From an uncultured Bacteroidaceae bacterium (lineage in GTDB: Bacteria > Bacteroidota > Bacteroidia > Bacteroidales > Bacteroidaceae), in NCBI GenBank assembly GCA_944320955.1, contig CALUJL010000035.1, forward strand, positions 44,719-108,718: DNA of 64,000 bases, given 5' to 3'. The notes beneath the pieces are model-generated. The model had not been told where the DNA came from, made no database searches, and worked only from the letters and a program-made list of their open reading frames with translations. Position numbers and translations under genes: made by a program. This document shows positions 26,768 through 36,471 of the stretch, one piece after another (within the stretch, counting starts at the first letter, position 1; every line of letters starts with the position of its first letter).

Positions 26768-27757
26768 TCAGAAGTGCGTGGCGTAGAAGTCGCGTGCGGC
26801 CCGGCAGTCGCGTGCGAGTTGCTGGCGGAGTTCGTCGATGGAGGCGAACTTCCGCTGTTCCCTCATGCGCCTGAGGAAACGGAGGCGCAGCGTCAGTCCG
26901 TAGAGGTTGCCGGAATATCCGGGCAGGTGCGCCTCGATGGTGCGGTAGCTCTCCCGCTGGCGGACGGTGGGGCAGGTGCCTATGTTGACGACCGCCAGGC
27001 GTTTCCCCCCGAAGGGCTGCCGCTCCTGGCCGGGAGTGCTGCCGCTTTCCGGACGAAGCGCTGCATCTTTTTCGCACCAGGCCTCGGCCGTGTAGACGCC
27101 GTCGGCAGGGACGAGTTTCTCGGGTGCGGGGCTTATGTTGGCCGTCGGGAAGCCTATCTCCCGCCCGCGCTGCAGCCCGCCGACCACGGTGCCGCCCAGT
27201 TCGTAGGGACGGCCGAGGAAGCGGGCGGCTTTCTCCACGTCGCCGTCGAGGAGGGCGCAGCGGATGACGGTGCTGCTGGCCGTCTCCCCGCCGATGGGCG
27301 GCAGGGCGTCGACGGGCCGCACCTGCAGGCCGAGCCCGGTGCCGTAGCGGGCGTAGTCGGCAAAGCCTTCGGCGCGGTTGTGCCCGAAGCGGTGGTCGTA
27401 GCCGATGAGCAGTATGCGGGCCCGGCAGCGGCCTGCAATGATTTGCTCCATGAACTGCCGCGCTGTCATCCGGGCCAGGGCGCTGTCGAAGCGGAGGGGC
27501 AGCAGATAGTCGATGCCGCTCTGCAGGAGCAGGTCGCGCCGCTCGGGCCAAGTGGTGAGGAGTTGCGGCACGAAGTCGGGGGAGGTGACGGTGCGGGGAT
27601 GGTTGGTGAAGGTGATGGCCAGCGGGCGCAGCCCCTCCTCCCGGGCCGTGCGGCAGACTTGGGAGAGGAGGTGCTGGTGTCCGAGGTGGAAGCCGTCGAA
27701 GAATCCGATGGTGGCCACGCAGGGGGAGGGGTGTTGGTGTGGGTCTGAGAGGATCAT
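26768..27757 (-). CDS. ribF: Bifunctional riboflavin kinase / FAD synthetase
   Basis: 329 residues from MILSDPHQHPSPCVATIGFFDG. The N-terminal FAD synthetase has the nucleotidyltransferase signature DGFHLGHQHLL and LIGYDHRFGHN; the C-terminal kinase has GREIGFPTANI and VVNIGTCPTV. It makes FMN and then FAD. About 20 extra residues (KDAALRPESGSTPGQERQ) sit between GVYTAEAW and GKRLAVVNIG, where the family has a short hairpin; they come from repeat cluster R6. It is the last gene of the topA-ribF run and ends 7 bp from the convergent acetyltransferase gene. Confidence 0.95.
   Translation of the reverse strand: MILSDPHQHPSPCVATIGFFDGFHLGHQHLLSQVCRTAREEGLRPLAITFTNHPRTVTSPDFVPQLLTTWPERRDLLLQSGIDYLLPLRFDSALARMTARQFMEQIIAGRCRARILLIGYDHRFGHNRAEGFADYARYGTGLGLQVRPVDALPPIGGETASSTVIRCALLDGDVEKAARFLGRPYELGGTVVGGLQRGREIGFPTANISPAPEKLVPADGVYTAEAWCEKDAALRPESGSTPGQERQPFGGKRLAVVNIGTCPTVRQRESYRTIEAHLPGYSGNLYGLTLRLRFLRRMREQRKFASIDELRQQLARDCRAARDFYATHF
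27031..27076. repeat. Palindromic repeat cluster R6, inside ribF
   Basis: About two units (GTGCTGCCGCTTTCCGG, then GAAGCGCTGCATCTTTTTCG), in frame in the riboflavin-kinase domain. Confidence 0.7.
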
Positions 27758-27777
27758 CGTCTGTGGGTTGGGAAAAG

Positions 27778-28443
27778 TCAGTGCGGCGCTCCGGCCCAGG
27801 AGCCGCAGAGCCCGGGGAAGAGCCCGGAGGCCCAGTCGGCGCGTTCCGGCGGGGTGAAGGTGCGGATGCCGAAGGCCTCGGCCGCGCGGCAGTTGGCGGG
27901 AGAGTCGTCTATGAAGAGCGTTTCTTCCGGGAGGATGCCGCTGCGGCGGATGACTTCGGCAAAGATTTCGGGCGCGGGCTTGGCCAGATGGAGGCGGAAG
28001 GAGAGGTAGATGTCGTCGAAATAGTCGGCGGGGGTGTGTCCTTCCTGCGTGAAATCGTGAAGGAGCGCCCAGTCCCAGTGCAGCTCGTTGGTGTTGCTCA
28101 GGAGGAGGATGCGGTAGGTTTTCTTCAGCTCCTGCAGCTGGCGGAGCTTGTAGCGGGGCACTCCGGCGAGAAAGCTGTTCCACGCCCCGGCTATGGCCCC
28201 GTCGGTGGGCGCGGCAGGGGCGGGGGATTCGGCCGTGATGAGGCTGCGGATGTGGGCAAAGAAGGCCTCCTTCGGGAGCAGCCCGCGCTCGAAGTCGAGC
28301 AGGAAGCCCCTCTGGTGGCAGTTTTGGAGCAGGGTTTCGAGGCCGCCGATGCCGAGGCGGCGGAAGTGTTCCATGCAGCGTTCCTTGTCGAGGTCTACGA
28401 GTACGCCGCCAAAGTCGATGAGCAGGTTGCGGATTCCCTTCAT
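27778..28443 (-). CDS. HAD-superfamily phosphatase
   Basis: 221 residues. HAD motifs in order: DFGGVLVDLD near residue 10 (nucleophile Asp), LLSNTNE near 118 (motif II), the Lys of LAKPAPEIF, and FIDDSPANC (motif IV). The alpha-helical cap follows motif I, as in HAD-IA enzymes such as YihX, a glucose-1-phosphate phosphatase; the substrate here is not predictable. The start overlaps the ctpA stop by 4 bp, and ribF follows 20 bp later. The neighbour making FMN raises the possibility of a role in flavin metabolism, but this is only context. Confidence 0.88.
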   Translation of the reverse strand: MKGIRNLLIDFGGVLVDLDKERCMEHFRRLGIGGLETLLQNCHQRGFLLDFERGLLPKEAFFAHIRSLITAESPAPAAPTDGAIAGAWNSFLAGVPRYKLRQLQELKKTYRILLLSNTNELHWDWALLHDFTQEGHTPADYFDDIYLSFRLHLAKPAPEIFAEVIRRSGILPEETLFIDDSPANCRAAEAFGIRTFTPPERADWASGLFPGLCGSWAGAPH

Positions 28444-30101
28444 GGTTCCGCCCCGGTTTCTGCCGCCTGCTCCGCGCCGGGCGAGAGGATTTGTTCGTAG
28501 GTGCCGTCCTGCAGGATCGAAAGTGCGCGGGTGTAGGAGTCGCTCAGCGTATTGATGATCTGGAAGTACTCGTCCATTCCCCAAAGGTTGCGGGCCACGA
28601 GGGCCTTGAACTGCGTCTCGGCCGTGGGAAGCGAGGCGGCTATCTGCTCTTCGTCCCACTCGATCTGGCTCCCGGCGGCCAGGTTTTTGAGCTCGTCCAG
28701 CGCCCCGGCGGGAAGGCGGAAGCGGGCGTTGAAGTCTTCGAACTTGCGGTATTCCTCTTTCAGCGCGGCGCGGTGCTGCTCGGTGTAGCGTATGGCCCAC
28801 TTGATGAGCAGCCCTCTTGCCGAAAGGCGCCGGTAAGCCGGCGTGGCCCAGCTCGTGTCGGCGGGAACGAAGAGGTCCGGCATGATGCCTCCTCCGCCGT
28901 AGACGGTGCGGCGGAGCAGCTGGGTCTGGCATTTCAGGCTGTCGGCGAAGTGAATGCTGTCGGCGTGCATCAGTTCGCCGTGCTCGATCCGGTTTTTCAA
29001 GTCCTGGTTGTAGGAAGAGCGGTCGCCCTTTTTGTAGGGCTTCTGTATGCAGCGGCCGGCGGGAGTGTAGTATTTGGCGGTTGTCAGGCGTATCATGGAG
29101 CCGTCCGGCAGGTTGACGGGATACTGGACGAGGCCTTTCCCGAAGGTCCTGCGCCCGACGATGACGCCGCGGTCCCAGTCTTGCACGGCTCCGGCCAGTA
29201 TCTCGGCCGCCGAGGCGCTGAAGTCGTTGACGAGCACTACGAGCCGGCCTTCGCGGAGCTTGCCCTTTCCGGTGGCGAAGTACTCCTGGCGGGGGAAAGC
29301 GCGCCCCTGGGTGTAGACGATGAGCTGGCGTTCCTGCAGGAACTCGTCGGCCATCTGCACGGCCGCGCCGAGGTATCCGCCGCCGTTACCCTCCAGGTCG
29401 AGGATGAGGTCCTTCATGCCTTGTTTTTTCAGCTTGCGGCAGGCTTGGATGAACTCCTCGTGTGTGGTCTTTGCGAAGCGGCTGATGCGGACGTAGCCCG
29501 TGTGTTCGCCGGCCATGTAGCTGGCGTCGACGCTATAGACGGGTATCTTGTCGCGGGTGACGGTAAAGGGAATGAGCCCCGGCTCGCCGCGGCGGAGCAC
29601 CTGGAGCTGCACTTTGGACCCTTTGGGGCCGCGCAGGATGGAAAGGATGGAGTCGTTGGGCAGTTTCTGGCCGGCAATCGGGCGTCCGTCGGCCGTGATG
29701 ATGCGGTCGCCGGGCAGGATTCCGACGCGCTCGCTGGGGCCGTCGACTACGGTCTGCACGACGAAGAGCGTGTCGTCCGTCATGTTGAACTGGATACCGA
29801 TGCCGTCGAAGTTGCCTTCGAGCGGCTCATTGTATTGTTTCGTCTCCTTGGGCGGCGTATAGGAGGAGTGCGGATCGAGCGTGGAGAGCATGGAACGGAT
29901 GGCTTCCTCCGTGAGTTTCCGCTCGTCCACGGAGTCTACGTACAGTGTGCGGATGGCCAGTTGGGCTATCTGCAGCTTCTGCATGTCGGGGGTGAAGGGT
30001 GATTTTTTCTTCCCGCTGCCGCTTTGCGCCAAAAGCGGCAGGGCAAAGAGGAAAAACATGCAGGGGAAAAGCAGGAAAGATGCAGCGCTTTTTCGTGTCA
30101 T
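28440..30101 (-). CDS. ctpA: C-terminal-processing peptidase, S41 with PDZ
   Basis: 553 residues. Signal peptide (SFLLFPCMFFLFALPLLAQ), then an N-terminal helical region, a PDZ domain at about residues 90-180 (GIGIQFNMTDDTLFVVQTV, GILPGDRIITADG), and the S41 core: DLILDLEGNGGGYL, the catalytic Ser in NDFSASAAEIL, and the Lys in RRTFGKGLVQ. It cleaves periplasmic proteins near the C-terminus. The extreme 5' end of the gene, including the signal peptide, is encoded by repeat cluster R7. It lies 13 bp after coaD. Confidence 0.93.
   Translation of the reverse strand: MTRKSAASFLLFPCMFFLFALPLLAQSGSGKKKSPFTPDMQKLQIAQLAIRTLYVDSVDERKLTEEAIRSMLSTLDPHSSYTPPKETKQYNEPLEGNFDGIGIQFNMTDDTLFVVQTVVDGPSERVGILPGDRIITADGRPIAGQKLPNDSILSILRGPKGSKVQLQVLRRGEPGLIPFTVTRDKIPVYSVDASYMAGEHTGYVRISRFAKTTHEEFIQACRKLKKQGMKDLILDLEGNGGGYLGAAVQMADEFLQERQLIVYTQGRAFPRQEYFATGKGKLREGRLVVLVNDFSASAAEILAGAVQDWDRGVIVGRRTFGKGLVQYPVNLPDGSMIRLTTAKYYTPAGRCIQKPYKKGDRSSYNQDLKNRIEHGELMHADSIHFADSLKCQTQLLRRTVYGGGGIMPDLFVPADTSWATPAYRRLSARGLLIKWAIRYTEQHRAALKEEYRKFEDFNARFRLPAGALDELKNLAAGSQIEWDEEQIAASLPTAETQFKALVARNLWGMDEYFQIINTLSDSYTRALSILQDGTYEQILSPGAEQAAETGAEP
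30011..30096. repeat. Palindromic repeat cluster R7, ctpA signal-peptide region
   Basis: Units GATGCAGCGCTTTTTCG and CATGCAGGGGAAAAGC, plus the inverted pair GCCGCTTTGCGCCAAAAGCGGC. On the minus strand they encode residues about 3-30 of CtpA. Confidence 0.7.
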
Positions 30102-30114
30102 ATCGGGGGGAGTT

Positions 30115-30585
30115 TTATTTTTTCCATTTCGCCAGGTCGAGCCCCTTGGGCAGGAAGGGGGAGACATCGCTGTCGTATTGCATCAGTTCGCGCACCATGG
30201 AGGAGCTGATGTAGGAGAGTTTCGGGTCGGAGAAGAGCAGGATGGTCTCGATTCCGGAAATCCTTTGGTTGGTGGCGGCCATCTGTTGCTCGTATTCGAA
30301 GTCGCTTGTGCTGCGCACGCCGCGCAGGATGAAGCGGGCATCGAGCTGTTTTCCCAAGTCGCAGGTCAGCCCGCTGTAGCAGACTACGCGGACGCGGGGC
30401 TCGGCGGCGTAGAGCTCGGCTATCATGGCCTGCCGTGTCTCGGGCGGGAAGCAGGCGTGTTTGGCGGGATTGGTGCCGATGGCGATGATGACTTCGTCCA
30501 TAAACGCCAGGGCGCGCTGGACGATGGAGTGGTGGCCGCGGGTGAAGGGGTCGAAAGAGCCGGGGTAGATGGCGCGTCGTTTCAT
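30115..30585 (-). CDS. coaD: Phosphopantetheine adenylyltransferase
   Basis: 156 residues, the standard length. Motifs: YPGSFDPFTRGHHSIVQRA (nucleotidyltransferase HxGH-type, here RGHH), RGVRSTSDFEYEQQMA and ISSSMVREL. It transfers AMP from ATP to 4'-phosphopantetheine to give dephospho-CoA, the penultimate step of CoA synthesis. It lies 10 bp after parE in the same operon. Confidence 0.96.
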   Translation of the reverse strand: MKRRAIYPGSFDPFTRGHHSIVQRALAFMDEVIIAIGTNPAKHACFPPETRQAMIAELYAAEPRVRVVCYSGLTCDLGKQLDARFILRGVRSTSDFEYEQQMAATNQRISGIETILLFSDPKLSYISSSMVRELMQYDSDVSPFLPKGLDLAKWKK

Positions 30586-30595
30586 GGGGAGGGGG

Positions 30596-32485
30596 TTATA
30601 CTGCTTGGTCTTCTTCTACGAGGTCTTCCTCGACGACGAGGTTCTGGATGATGAAGTTCTGGCGTTCCATGGTGTTTTTGCCCATATAGAACTCAAGAAG
30701 TTCCTTTACCTGGTCGGTTTTTCGCAAGGTGACGGGCTCCAGGCGGATGTCGGGGCCGATGAAGTGGCGGAATTCGTCGTGCGAAATCTCGCCCAGCCCC
30801 TTGAATCGGGTGATTTCCGGCGAGGGTCCGAGCTCCTCGATGGCGCGCAGGCGTTCTTCCTCGCTGTAGCAATAGCGCGTTTCCCGCTTGTTGCGCACGC
30901 GGAAGAGCGGCGTCTGCAGGATGAAGACGTGCCCCTTCTTGATAAGTTCGGGGAAGAACTGGAGAAAGAAGGTGACGAGCAACAGGCGGATGTGCATGCC
31001 GTCGACATCGGCGTCTGTGGCTATGATGACGCGGTTGTAGCGCAAATTCTCGATGCCTTCCTCAATGTTGAGCGCGGCCTGCAGGAGATTGAATTCCTCG
31101 TTCTCGTATACGATTTTCTTGCTGAGCCCGTAGCAATTGAGCGGCTTCCCCCGCAGGCTGAACACGGCCTGCGTGTTGACATCGCGGCTCTTTGTGATGG
31201 AACCGCTGGCGGAGTCTCCCTCGGTCAGGAAGATGCTGCTCATGTTCTTCTGCTCCTCGTCGCCCTTTGTGTCGCTCAGATGGATGCGGCAGTCGCGCAG
31301 TTTCCGGTTGTGGAGGCTTACCTTTTTGGCACGCTCGCGGGCGAGTTTGGTGACTCCGGCTATTTCTTTCCGTTCTTTCTCGTTGGCTTGTATCTTTTGG
31401 AGCAGGGCTTCGGCCATCGGGGCATCGCGGTGCAGGTAGTTGTCCACCTCGCGTTTGATGAAGTCGCCGACGAATTTGTTGACGGTGATGGAGTTTTTGT
31501 CGGGGGACATGGTGTTTGAGCCTAACTTAATCTTCGTTTGGCTTTCGAACATGGGCTCTTCGACATTCAGGGCTATGGCTCCGACAAAACCGTTGCGGAT
31601 GTCGGCAAATTCGAAGTTCTTATTGTAGAACTCCTTGATGGTCCGGGCAATGTGCTCGCGGAAGGCGCTCTGATGGGTGCCGCCCTGGATGGTATGTTGC
31701 CCGTTGACGAAGGAATGGTACTCTTCGCCGTACTGGGAGGTGTGGGTGAATGCGATTTCGATGTCCTCCCCTTTGAGGTGGACGATGGGGTAGAGGGGCT
31801 CTTCCGTGAGGGCTTCGGTGAGGAGGTCGAGCAGCCCGTTGCGGGAGTGGAAGCGCTTTCCGTTGAGGAGGATGGCGAGCCCGGTGTTGAGGTAGGCGTA
31901 GTTGCGGAGCATGGCTTCGACGTATTCCATCCGGTAGTGGAATCCGGCGAAGAGGGCTTCGTCGGGGCGGAAGCGGATGCAGGTGCCGGTGGGCTCGGAG
32001 GTGGGGGCGGTGGTGTCTTCCTGCAGCCGGCCTTGGGCGAAGTGCACGGTGCGCACTTGGCCGTCGCGGTAGCTGCTGACGGAGAATGCGGCGCTCAGGG
32101 CGTTGACGGCCTTGACTCCGACGCCGTTGAGGCCGACGCTTTTCTTGAAGGCCTTGGAGTCGTATTTTCCTCCGGTGTTGAGCACGCTGACGGCCTCTAT
32201 GAGTTTCCCCTGGGGGATGCCGCGCCCGTAGTCGCGCACGCTGACGGTGGCGGCGTCTTCGATGGTGACTTCGATCTGCCGGCCTGCGTTCATGCGGAAT
32301 TCGTCGATGCTGTTGTCGATAACCTCCTTGAGGAGTACGTAGATTCCGTCTTCGGCCTGGGAGCCGTCGCCAAGTCTTCCGATGTACATGCCCGGGCGCC
32401 GGCGCACGTGCTCCATGTCGCTCAGGTGGATGATGTGCTCGTCGCCGTAGTCGGCGGTGGGGGTATGGGGTGTCTGTTCTTCCAT
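30596..32485 (-). CDS. parE: DNA topoisomerase IV subunit B
   Basis: 629 residues. GHKL ATPase motifs: [17 protein letters not shown] and [13 protein letters not shown]; the Toprim domain has [10 protein letters not shown] and [10 protein letters not shown]. The N-terminal [13 protein letters not shown] is typical. The ParC partner is at 20.3 kb, and topA lies upstream in this operon. The adjacent repeat cluster R8 separates it from the GNAT-like gene, so part of its expression may come from a separate start. Confidence 0.93.
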   Translation of the reverse strand: MEEQTPHTPTADYGDEHIIHLSDMEHVRRRPGMYIGRLGDGSQAEDGIYVLLKEVIDNSIDEFRMNAGRQIEVTIEDAATVSVRDYGRGIPQGKLIEAVSVLNTGGKYDSKAFKKSVGLNGVGVKAVNALSAAFSVSSYRDGQVRTVHFAQGRLQEDTTAPTSEPTGTCIRFRPDEALFAGFHYRMEYVEAMLRNYAYLNTGLAILLNGKRFHSRNGLLDLLTEALTEEPLYPIVHLKGEDIEIAFTHTSQYGEEYHSFVNGQHTIQGGTHQSAFREHIARTIKEFYNKNFEFADIRNGFVGAIALNVEEPMFESQTKIKLGSNTMSPDKNSITVNKFVGDFIKREVDNYLHRDAPMAEALLQKIQANEKERKEIAGVTKLARERAKKVSLHNRKLRDCRIHLSDTKGDEEQKNMSSIFLTEGDSASGSITKSRDVNTQAVFSLRGKPLNCYGLSKKIVYENEEFNLLQAALNIEEGIENLRYNRVIIATDADVDGMHIRLLLVTFFLQFFPELIKKGHVFILQTPLFRVRNKRETRYCYSEEERLRAIEELGPSPEITRFKGLGEISHDEFRHFIGPDIRLEPVTLRKTDQVKELLEFYMGKNTMERQNFIIQNLVVEEDLVEEDQAV

Positions 32486-32521
32486 TTTGTCTGGTTTTTT
32501 AAGGTTTTCTTCGGGAGAAGT

Positions 32522-32640
32522 GGCGGGGCTTTTGGCGGAAAGATGCAGGGCTTTCGGGAAAAAGCGGCAGGGCTTTTCGGGAAAAGGTGCGGGGCTTTTC
32601 CGGGAGGCCGGTGTGTGCTCCGGGGAAAGGCGGCGGGGCG
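32522..32640. repeat. Palindromic repeat cluster R8
   Basis: About five G-rich variants of the unit (GATGCAGGGCTTTCGGGAA, GCGGCAGGGCTTTTCGGGAA). It lies in the 169-bp gap between two co-directional genes. Confidence 0.75.
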
Positions 32641-32654
32641 GCGGACGCCGGGGG

Positions 32655-33788
32655 CTACAGGCTTTTGCGGTAGGCGCGGCGGCGCTTGTGCTGTTCGCGT
32701 TCGAGGTATTGCCACTGGGCCTGTACCTTGGTGTTGTCTTCGAGCTCGATGTTGGTCTCCCCGTACTCGAACCCGAGTTTCTGGTATATGGGTATGAGGT
32801 CGTCGAAGAGCAGGGCGTTGACGCCTTTGCTCTGGTATTCGGGCTTGACGCCTACGAGAAGCAGGTCGAGCACTTTGGGGCGCTTGAGGAAGAGGGCTTT
32901 GGCCAGGTGGAACCAGCCGAGGGGCCAGAGCCGGCCCTTGGCCTTCTGCAGGGCGCGGGAGAGGGAGGGCATGGAGATGCCTGCGGCCACGAGCTCGCCC
33001 GCGGCGGTTTCGACGAGTGTCACCATGCGCAGGTCGAGGATGGGCAGGTAGGTGCGGACGTATTGGTCTATCTGTTTTTGCGTCATCTCGGAGTACCCGT
33101 ACAAGGGGCTGAAGGCCTCGTTGATGAGGGCGAAGATGCGCTGCCCGTAGTTGCCCTGGCGGATTTCGCGCATGTTGCGCAGCTTTTTGACGCGCAGGTC
33201 GTAGCGCTTGCGTATCATCTCTGCCACGCGGTGGTATTTCTCGGGTATTTCGGCGGGGACGTAGAGCTTGTATTCTACCCAGTCGGCGGCTTTCTCGAAG
33301 CCGAGTTGCTCCATGTGGCGGGGATAGTAGGGGTAGTTGTAGATGGTGGCCATGGTGCCGAGCTGGTCGAAGCCTTCGATGAGCATTCCTTCGGCGTCCA
33401 TGTCGGTGAATCCGAGCGGGCCCTGCATCGTGTCCATGCCGTGCCGGCGTCCGTATTGGGCTACGGCTTCGATGAGGGCGCGGCTGACTTCGGGGTCGTC
33501 GGTGAAGTCGATCCAGCCGAAACGCACGGTCTTCGTCTGCCAGCGCTCGTTGGCCCGGCGGTTGATGATGGCGGCCACGCGCCCGGCGAGGCGGCCGTCT
33601 TTGTAGGCCAGGTAGTACTCGGCCTGGCAAAACTCGAAGGCCGCGTTGTGCCGGGGGCTGAGGGTGTGCTTCATGTCGCCGTAGAGGTCGGGCACGGAGT
33701 AGGGGTTGTTTTTGTAGAGCTCGTAGTTGAAGCGTATGAAGCGCTTCAGCTGGCGGGCGGAACGGACGGTTTCGATGCGTACGGGCAT
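32655..33788 (-). CDS. GNAT-like N-acetyltransferase family protein
   Basis: 377 residues, no signal peptide or membrane segment. It opens with [26 protein letters not shown] and has the acyltransferase-like stretches [18 protein letters not shown] and [22 protein letters not shown], the latter resembling the acetyl-CoA loop (Q/RxxG/A) of GNAT enzymes. Long homologues with this look are common beside housekeeping genes in Bacteroidota and have no assigned function. It starts 4 bp after the topA stop, so it is probably translated with it. Confidence 0.75.
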   Translation of the reverse strand: MPVRIETVRSARQLKRFIRFNYELYKNNPYSVPDLYGDMKHTLSPRHNAAFEFCQAEYYLAYKDGRLAGRVAAIINRRANERWQTKTVRFGWIDFTDDPEVSRALIEAVAQYGRRHGMDTMQGPLGFTDMDAEGMLIEGFDQLGTMATIYNYPYYPRHMEQLGFEKAADWVEYKLYVPAEIPEKYHRVAEMIRKRYDLRVKKLRNMREIRQGNYGQRIFALINEAFSPLYGYSEMTQKQIDQYVRTYLPILDLRMVTLVETAAGELVAAGISMPSLSRALQKAKGRLWPLGWFHLAKALFLKRPKVLDLLLVGVKPEYQSKGVNALLFDDLIPIYQKLGFEYGETNIELEDNTKVQAQWQYLEREQHKRRRAYRKSL

Positions 33789-33792
33789 GGCG

Positions 33793-36135
33793 TTATTTCT
33801 TGGCGGTTGCGGTGCGGCGGCCGCGGGTGGCGGGTGCGGCGGCTTTTTTTTCTTTCTGTTGCTCGATGATCTGCAGGCAGTCTTCGAGCGTCAGGCTCAT
33901 GGGGTCGGTGTTTTTGGGCAGCTTGTAGTTGTTTCCCTCGTAGCTTATGTAGGGACCGAAGCGGCCGTTCATGACTTCGAGGCCGGGTTGTCCGTCGAAC
34001 TGCTTCAGGTGGTTCTTCTTTTCGGCTTCGCGGCGGGTGAGGATGAGCGCCACGGTCTCGGAGAGGTTCATGGTCAGGGGGTCCTTATCCTTGCCGATGG
34101 AGTAGAATTTGCCGTCGTGGCGGACGTAGGGGCCGAAGCGCCCGGCGCCGATGGTGATGGGTTTCCCCTCGAAATTGCCTACCGTGCGGGGCAGTTTGAA
34201 GAGCTCCAGGGCCTGCTCCAGGGTGACGGTTTCGAGCGAAAGGTCGGAGCGGAGTTGGGCAAAGACGGGCTTCTCTTCGTCGGAAGCCTGGCCGATTTGT
34301 ACCACGGGGCCGAAGCGCCCTATCTTGACGTATACGGTCCTTCCCGTCTTGGGGTCTACGCCCAGTTCGCGTTCGCCTACCTTGTGTTCCATTTTTGTCT
34401 CTATGGTCGAGGTGACGAGCGGGTGGAATTTGGAGTAGAAGTGGCTCATGATGTCTGTCCAGGGCTTGTGTCCTTCGGCCACTTCGTCGAACTCTTTCTC
34501 CACGTTGGCCGTGAAGTTATAGTCGAGCACGGCGGGGAAGTATTCCATAAGGAAGTCATTGACGACGAGCCCGATGTCGGTGGGGATGAGCTTTCCCTTC
34601 TCCTGTCCGCTGATTTCCGTACGCGTTTCTTCTGCAATCTTGCTGTCCTCGAGGGTGAGGACCTCGTACTTGCGCTCTTCGCCCGGCTTGTCTCCCTTGA
34701 CGACGTAGCCGCGCTGTTGGATGGTGGATATGGTGGGGGCGTAGGTGGACGGCCGGCCTATTCCGAGCTCCTCCAGCTTGTGTACGAGGCTTGCCTCGGT
34801 GTATCGGGGGGCGTGTTGCGTGGCGCGCTGGGTGGCGCTGATGGTCTTGTAGGTGAGGGTCTCGCCTTTTTCGAGCGGGGGGAGCACGCCGCTTTCGCCC
34901 GGGGCCTCGGAGTCTTCGTCCTGGGACTCGCGGTAGACGCGCAGGAAGCCGTCGAACTTGACGACTTCGCCCGTGGCCACGAAGCGCTCGCTGCGGCCCG
35001 TGAGGCTGATGGTGGCGGTGGTCTTCTCGGTTTCCGCTTCGGCCATCTGGGAGGCGATGGTGCGCTTCCAGATGAGTGCGTAGAGGCGTTTTTCCATCGG
35101 GCTGCCGTCGATTTCCTGGCGGTCCATGTAGGTGGGGCGGATGGCCTCGTGGGCTTCTTGCGCTCCCTTGGTGTGGGTTTCGTAGTGGCGTGCGCGGTGG
35201 TATTTTTCTCCCATCAGGCGGTTGATGGTTTCGCGGCAGGCGTTTATGGCGAGTTCGGAGAGGTTTACGGAGTCGGTACGCATGTAGGTTATCTGTCCGG
35301 ACTCGTAGAGTTTCTGGGCGATGCTCATGGTCCGCGAGACGCTGAAGCCCAGTTTCCTCGCGGCCTCTTGCTGGAGGGTGGAGGTGGTGAAGGGGGGCGC
35401 GGGCGACTTGCGCAGGGGTTTGCGCGTCACGTCTTCGATGGTGAGGCGGTTTCCTATGCAGCTTTCGAGGAAGGCTTGCGCCTCGTCGCGGGTGGGGAAG
35501 CGTGTGTTCAGGTCGGCGCGCAGTTCGCTCCCGTCGGCTTTGAGCAGCGCGGTGGTGACGCGGAAGAAGCTCTCGCTCTGGAACTGCTGTATCTCGCGCT
35601 CGCGTTCTACGATGAGGCGCACGGCCACGGACTGCACTCTTCCGGCGGAGAGGGCGGGTTTCACCTTTCTCCACAGCACGGGGGAGAGCTCGAAGCCTAC
35701 GATGCGGTCGAGCACGCGCCGCGCCTGTTGGGCATTGACCAGGTTGATGTCTATTTTCCGCGGGTGCTCGATGGCCTTGAGTATGGCGGGCTTGGTGATT
35801 TCATGAAAGACTATCCGCTTGCTGCTCTCGGGTTTCAGGCCGAGCACTTCATAAAGGTGCCAGGCGATGGCCTCTCCTTCGCGGTCCTCATCGGATGCGA
35901 GCCAGACGGTGCCGGCCTCCTGGGCGGCCTTCTTCAGCTCGCTGACTAATTCGCGCTTCTCTTTGGGGATTTCGTAGAGGGGGGTGAAATTGTGGTCTAC
36001 GTCGATGCTGAATTCGCGCTTCTTCAAGTCGCGAATGTGCCCGTAGCTGGACATTACCTGGAAGTCTTTTCCTAAAAATTGCCCTATGGTCTTGGCTTTG
36101 GCCGGCGACTCTACGATAACCAAGTTCTTCTGCAT
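33793..36135 (-). CDS. topA: DNA topoisomerase I
   Basis: 780 residues. The N-terminal Toprim domain starts LVIVESPAKAKTIGQFLG and has ASDEDREGEAIAWHL; the active-site Tyr is in ITYMRTDSVNLS. The C-terminal part has two or more repeat blocks of the type GRFGPYVRHDGKFYSIGK and GRFGPYISYEGNNYKLP, and a Lys/Arg-rich tail (RGRRTATAKK). It relaxes negative supercoils. It heads the minus-strand run to ribF; a TACTTTTG box lies 40 bp upstream. Confidence 0.96.
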   Translation of the reverse strand: MQKNLVIVESPAKAKTIGQFLGKDFQVMSSYGHIRDLKKREFSIDVDHNFTPLYEIPKEKRELVSELKKAAQEAGTVWLASDEDREGEAIAWHLYEVLGLKPESSKRIVFHEITKPAILKAIEHPRKIDINLVNAQQARRVLDRIVGFELSPVLWRKVKPALSAGRVQSVAVRLIVEREREIQQFQSESFFRVTTALLKADGSELRADLNTRFPTRDEAQAFLESCIGNRLTIEDVTRKPLRKSPAPPFTTSTLQQEAARKLGFSVSRTMSIAQKLYESGQITYMRTDSVNLSELAINACRETINRLMGEKYHRARHYETHTKGAQEAHEAIRPTYMDRQEIDGSPMEKRLYALIWKRTIASQMAEAETEKTTATISLTGRSERFVATGEVVKFDGFLRVYRESQDEDSEAPGESGVLPPLEKGETLTYKTISATQRATQHAPRYTEASLVHKLEELGIGRPSTYAPTISTIQQRGYVVKGDKPGEERKYEVLTLEDSKIAEETRTEISGQEKGKLIPTDIGLVVNDFLMEYFPAVLDYNFTANVEKEFDEVAEGHKPWTDIMSHFYSKFHPLVTSTIETKMEHKVGERELGVDPKTGRTVYVKIGRFGPVVQIGQASDEEKPVFAQLRSDLSLETVTLEQALELFKLPRTVGNFEGKPITIGAGRFGPYVRHDGKFYSIGKDKDPLTMNLSETVALILTRREAEKKNHLKQFDGQPGLEVMNGRFGPYISYEGNNYKLPKNTDPMSLTLEDCLQIIEQQKEKKAAAPATRGRRTATAKK

Positions 36136-36174
36136 GTGTGGAATTCCGCTGTGTGGTTAGTTTGATTTTCGGCG

Positions 36175-36182
36175 CAAAAGTA
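36175..36182 (-). promoter_or_regulatory. -7 element of the topA operon
   Basis: TACTTTTG on the minus strand, 40 bp before the topA start. The -33 region has no clear TTTG. Confidence 0.55.
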
Positions 36183-36318
36183 GTGATTTTCGCTGCCGCA
36201 CATTATATATAGGTGGAAAGAATTTGCATTTTTAACGAAGCTTTTTCTTTTCTTCCTGCCGCCGCGCGGAGCCGGGCGGGGTGCCGCGCGCAGGCGGCGG
36301 GGCAGGGGCCCTCTGCGG

Positions 36319-36404
36319 GATGCGGCAGGGTTTTCCCGGAAAAGCGGCGGCACTTTTGGCGGAAAGTACTGCCACTTTTCCGGGAAAGTGCCGCAACTTT
36401 TTCC
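36319..36404. repeat. Palindromic repeat cluster R9
   Basis: Four clear units, including GCCACTTTTCCGGGAAAGTGC. It ends 6 bp before the -33 box of the cls promoter. The rest of the 336-bp topA/cls gap holds only promoters and GC-rich filler. Confidence 0.85.
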
Positions 36405-36410
36405 CTTCCG

Positions 36411-36441
36411 TTGTGCCCTTGGCGGAAAAATGCTATATTTG
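36411..36441 (+). promoter_or_regulatory. Promoter of cls
   Basis: TTG, exactly 20 bp, TATATTTG, 30 bp before the chosen ATG. This argues against the upstream in-frame start at 36388. Confidence 0.75.
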
Positions 36442-36471
36442 CCCCTGCCGTTTCTCCCCGGCCTTTTGCTT

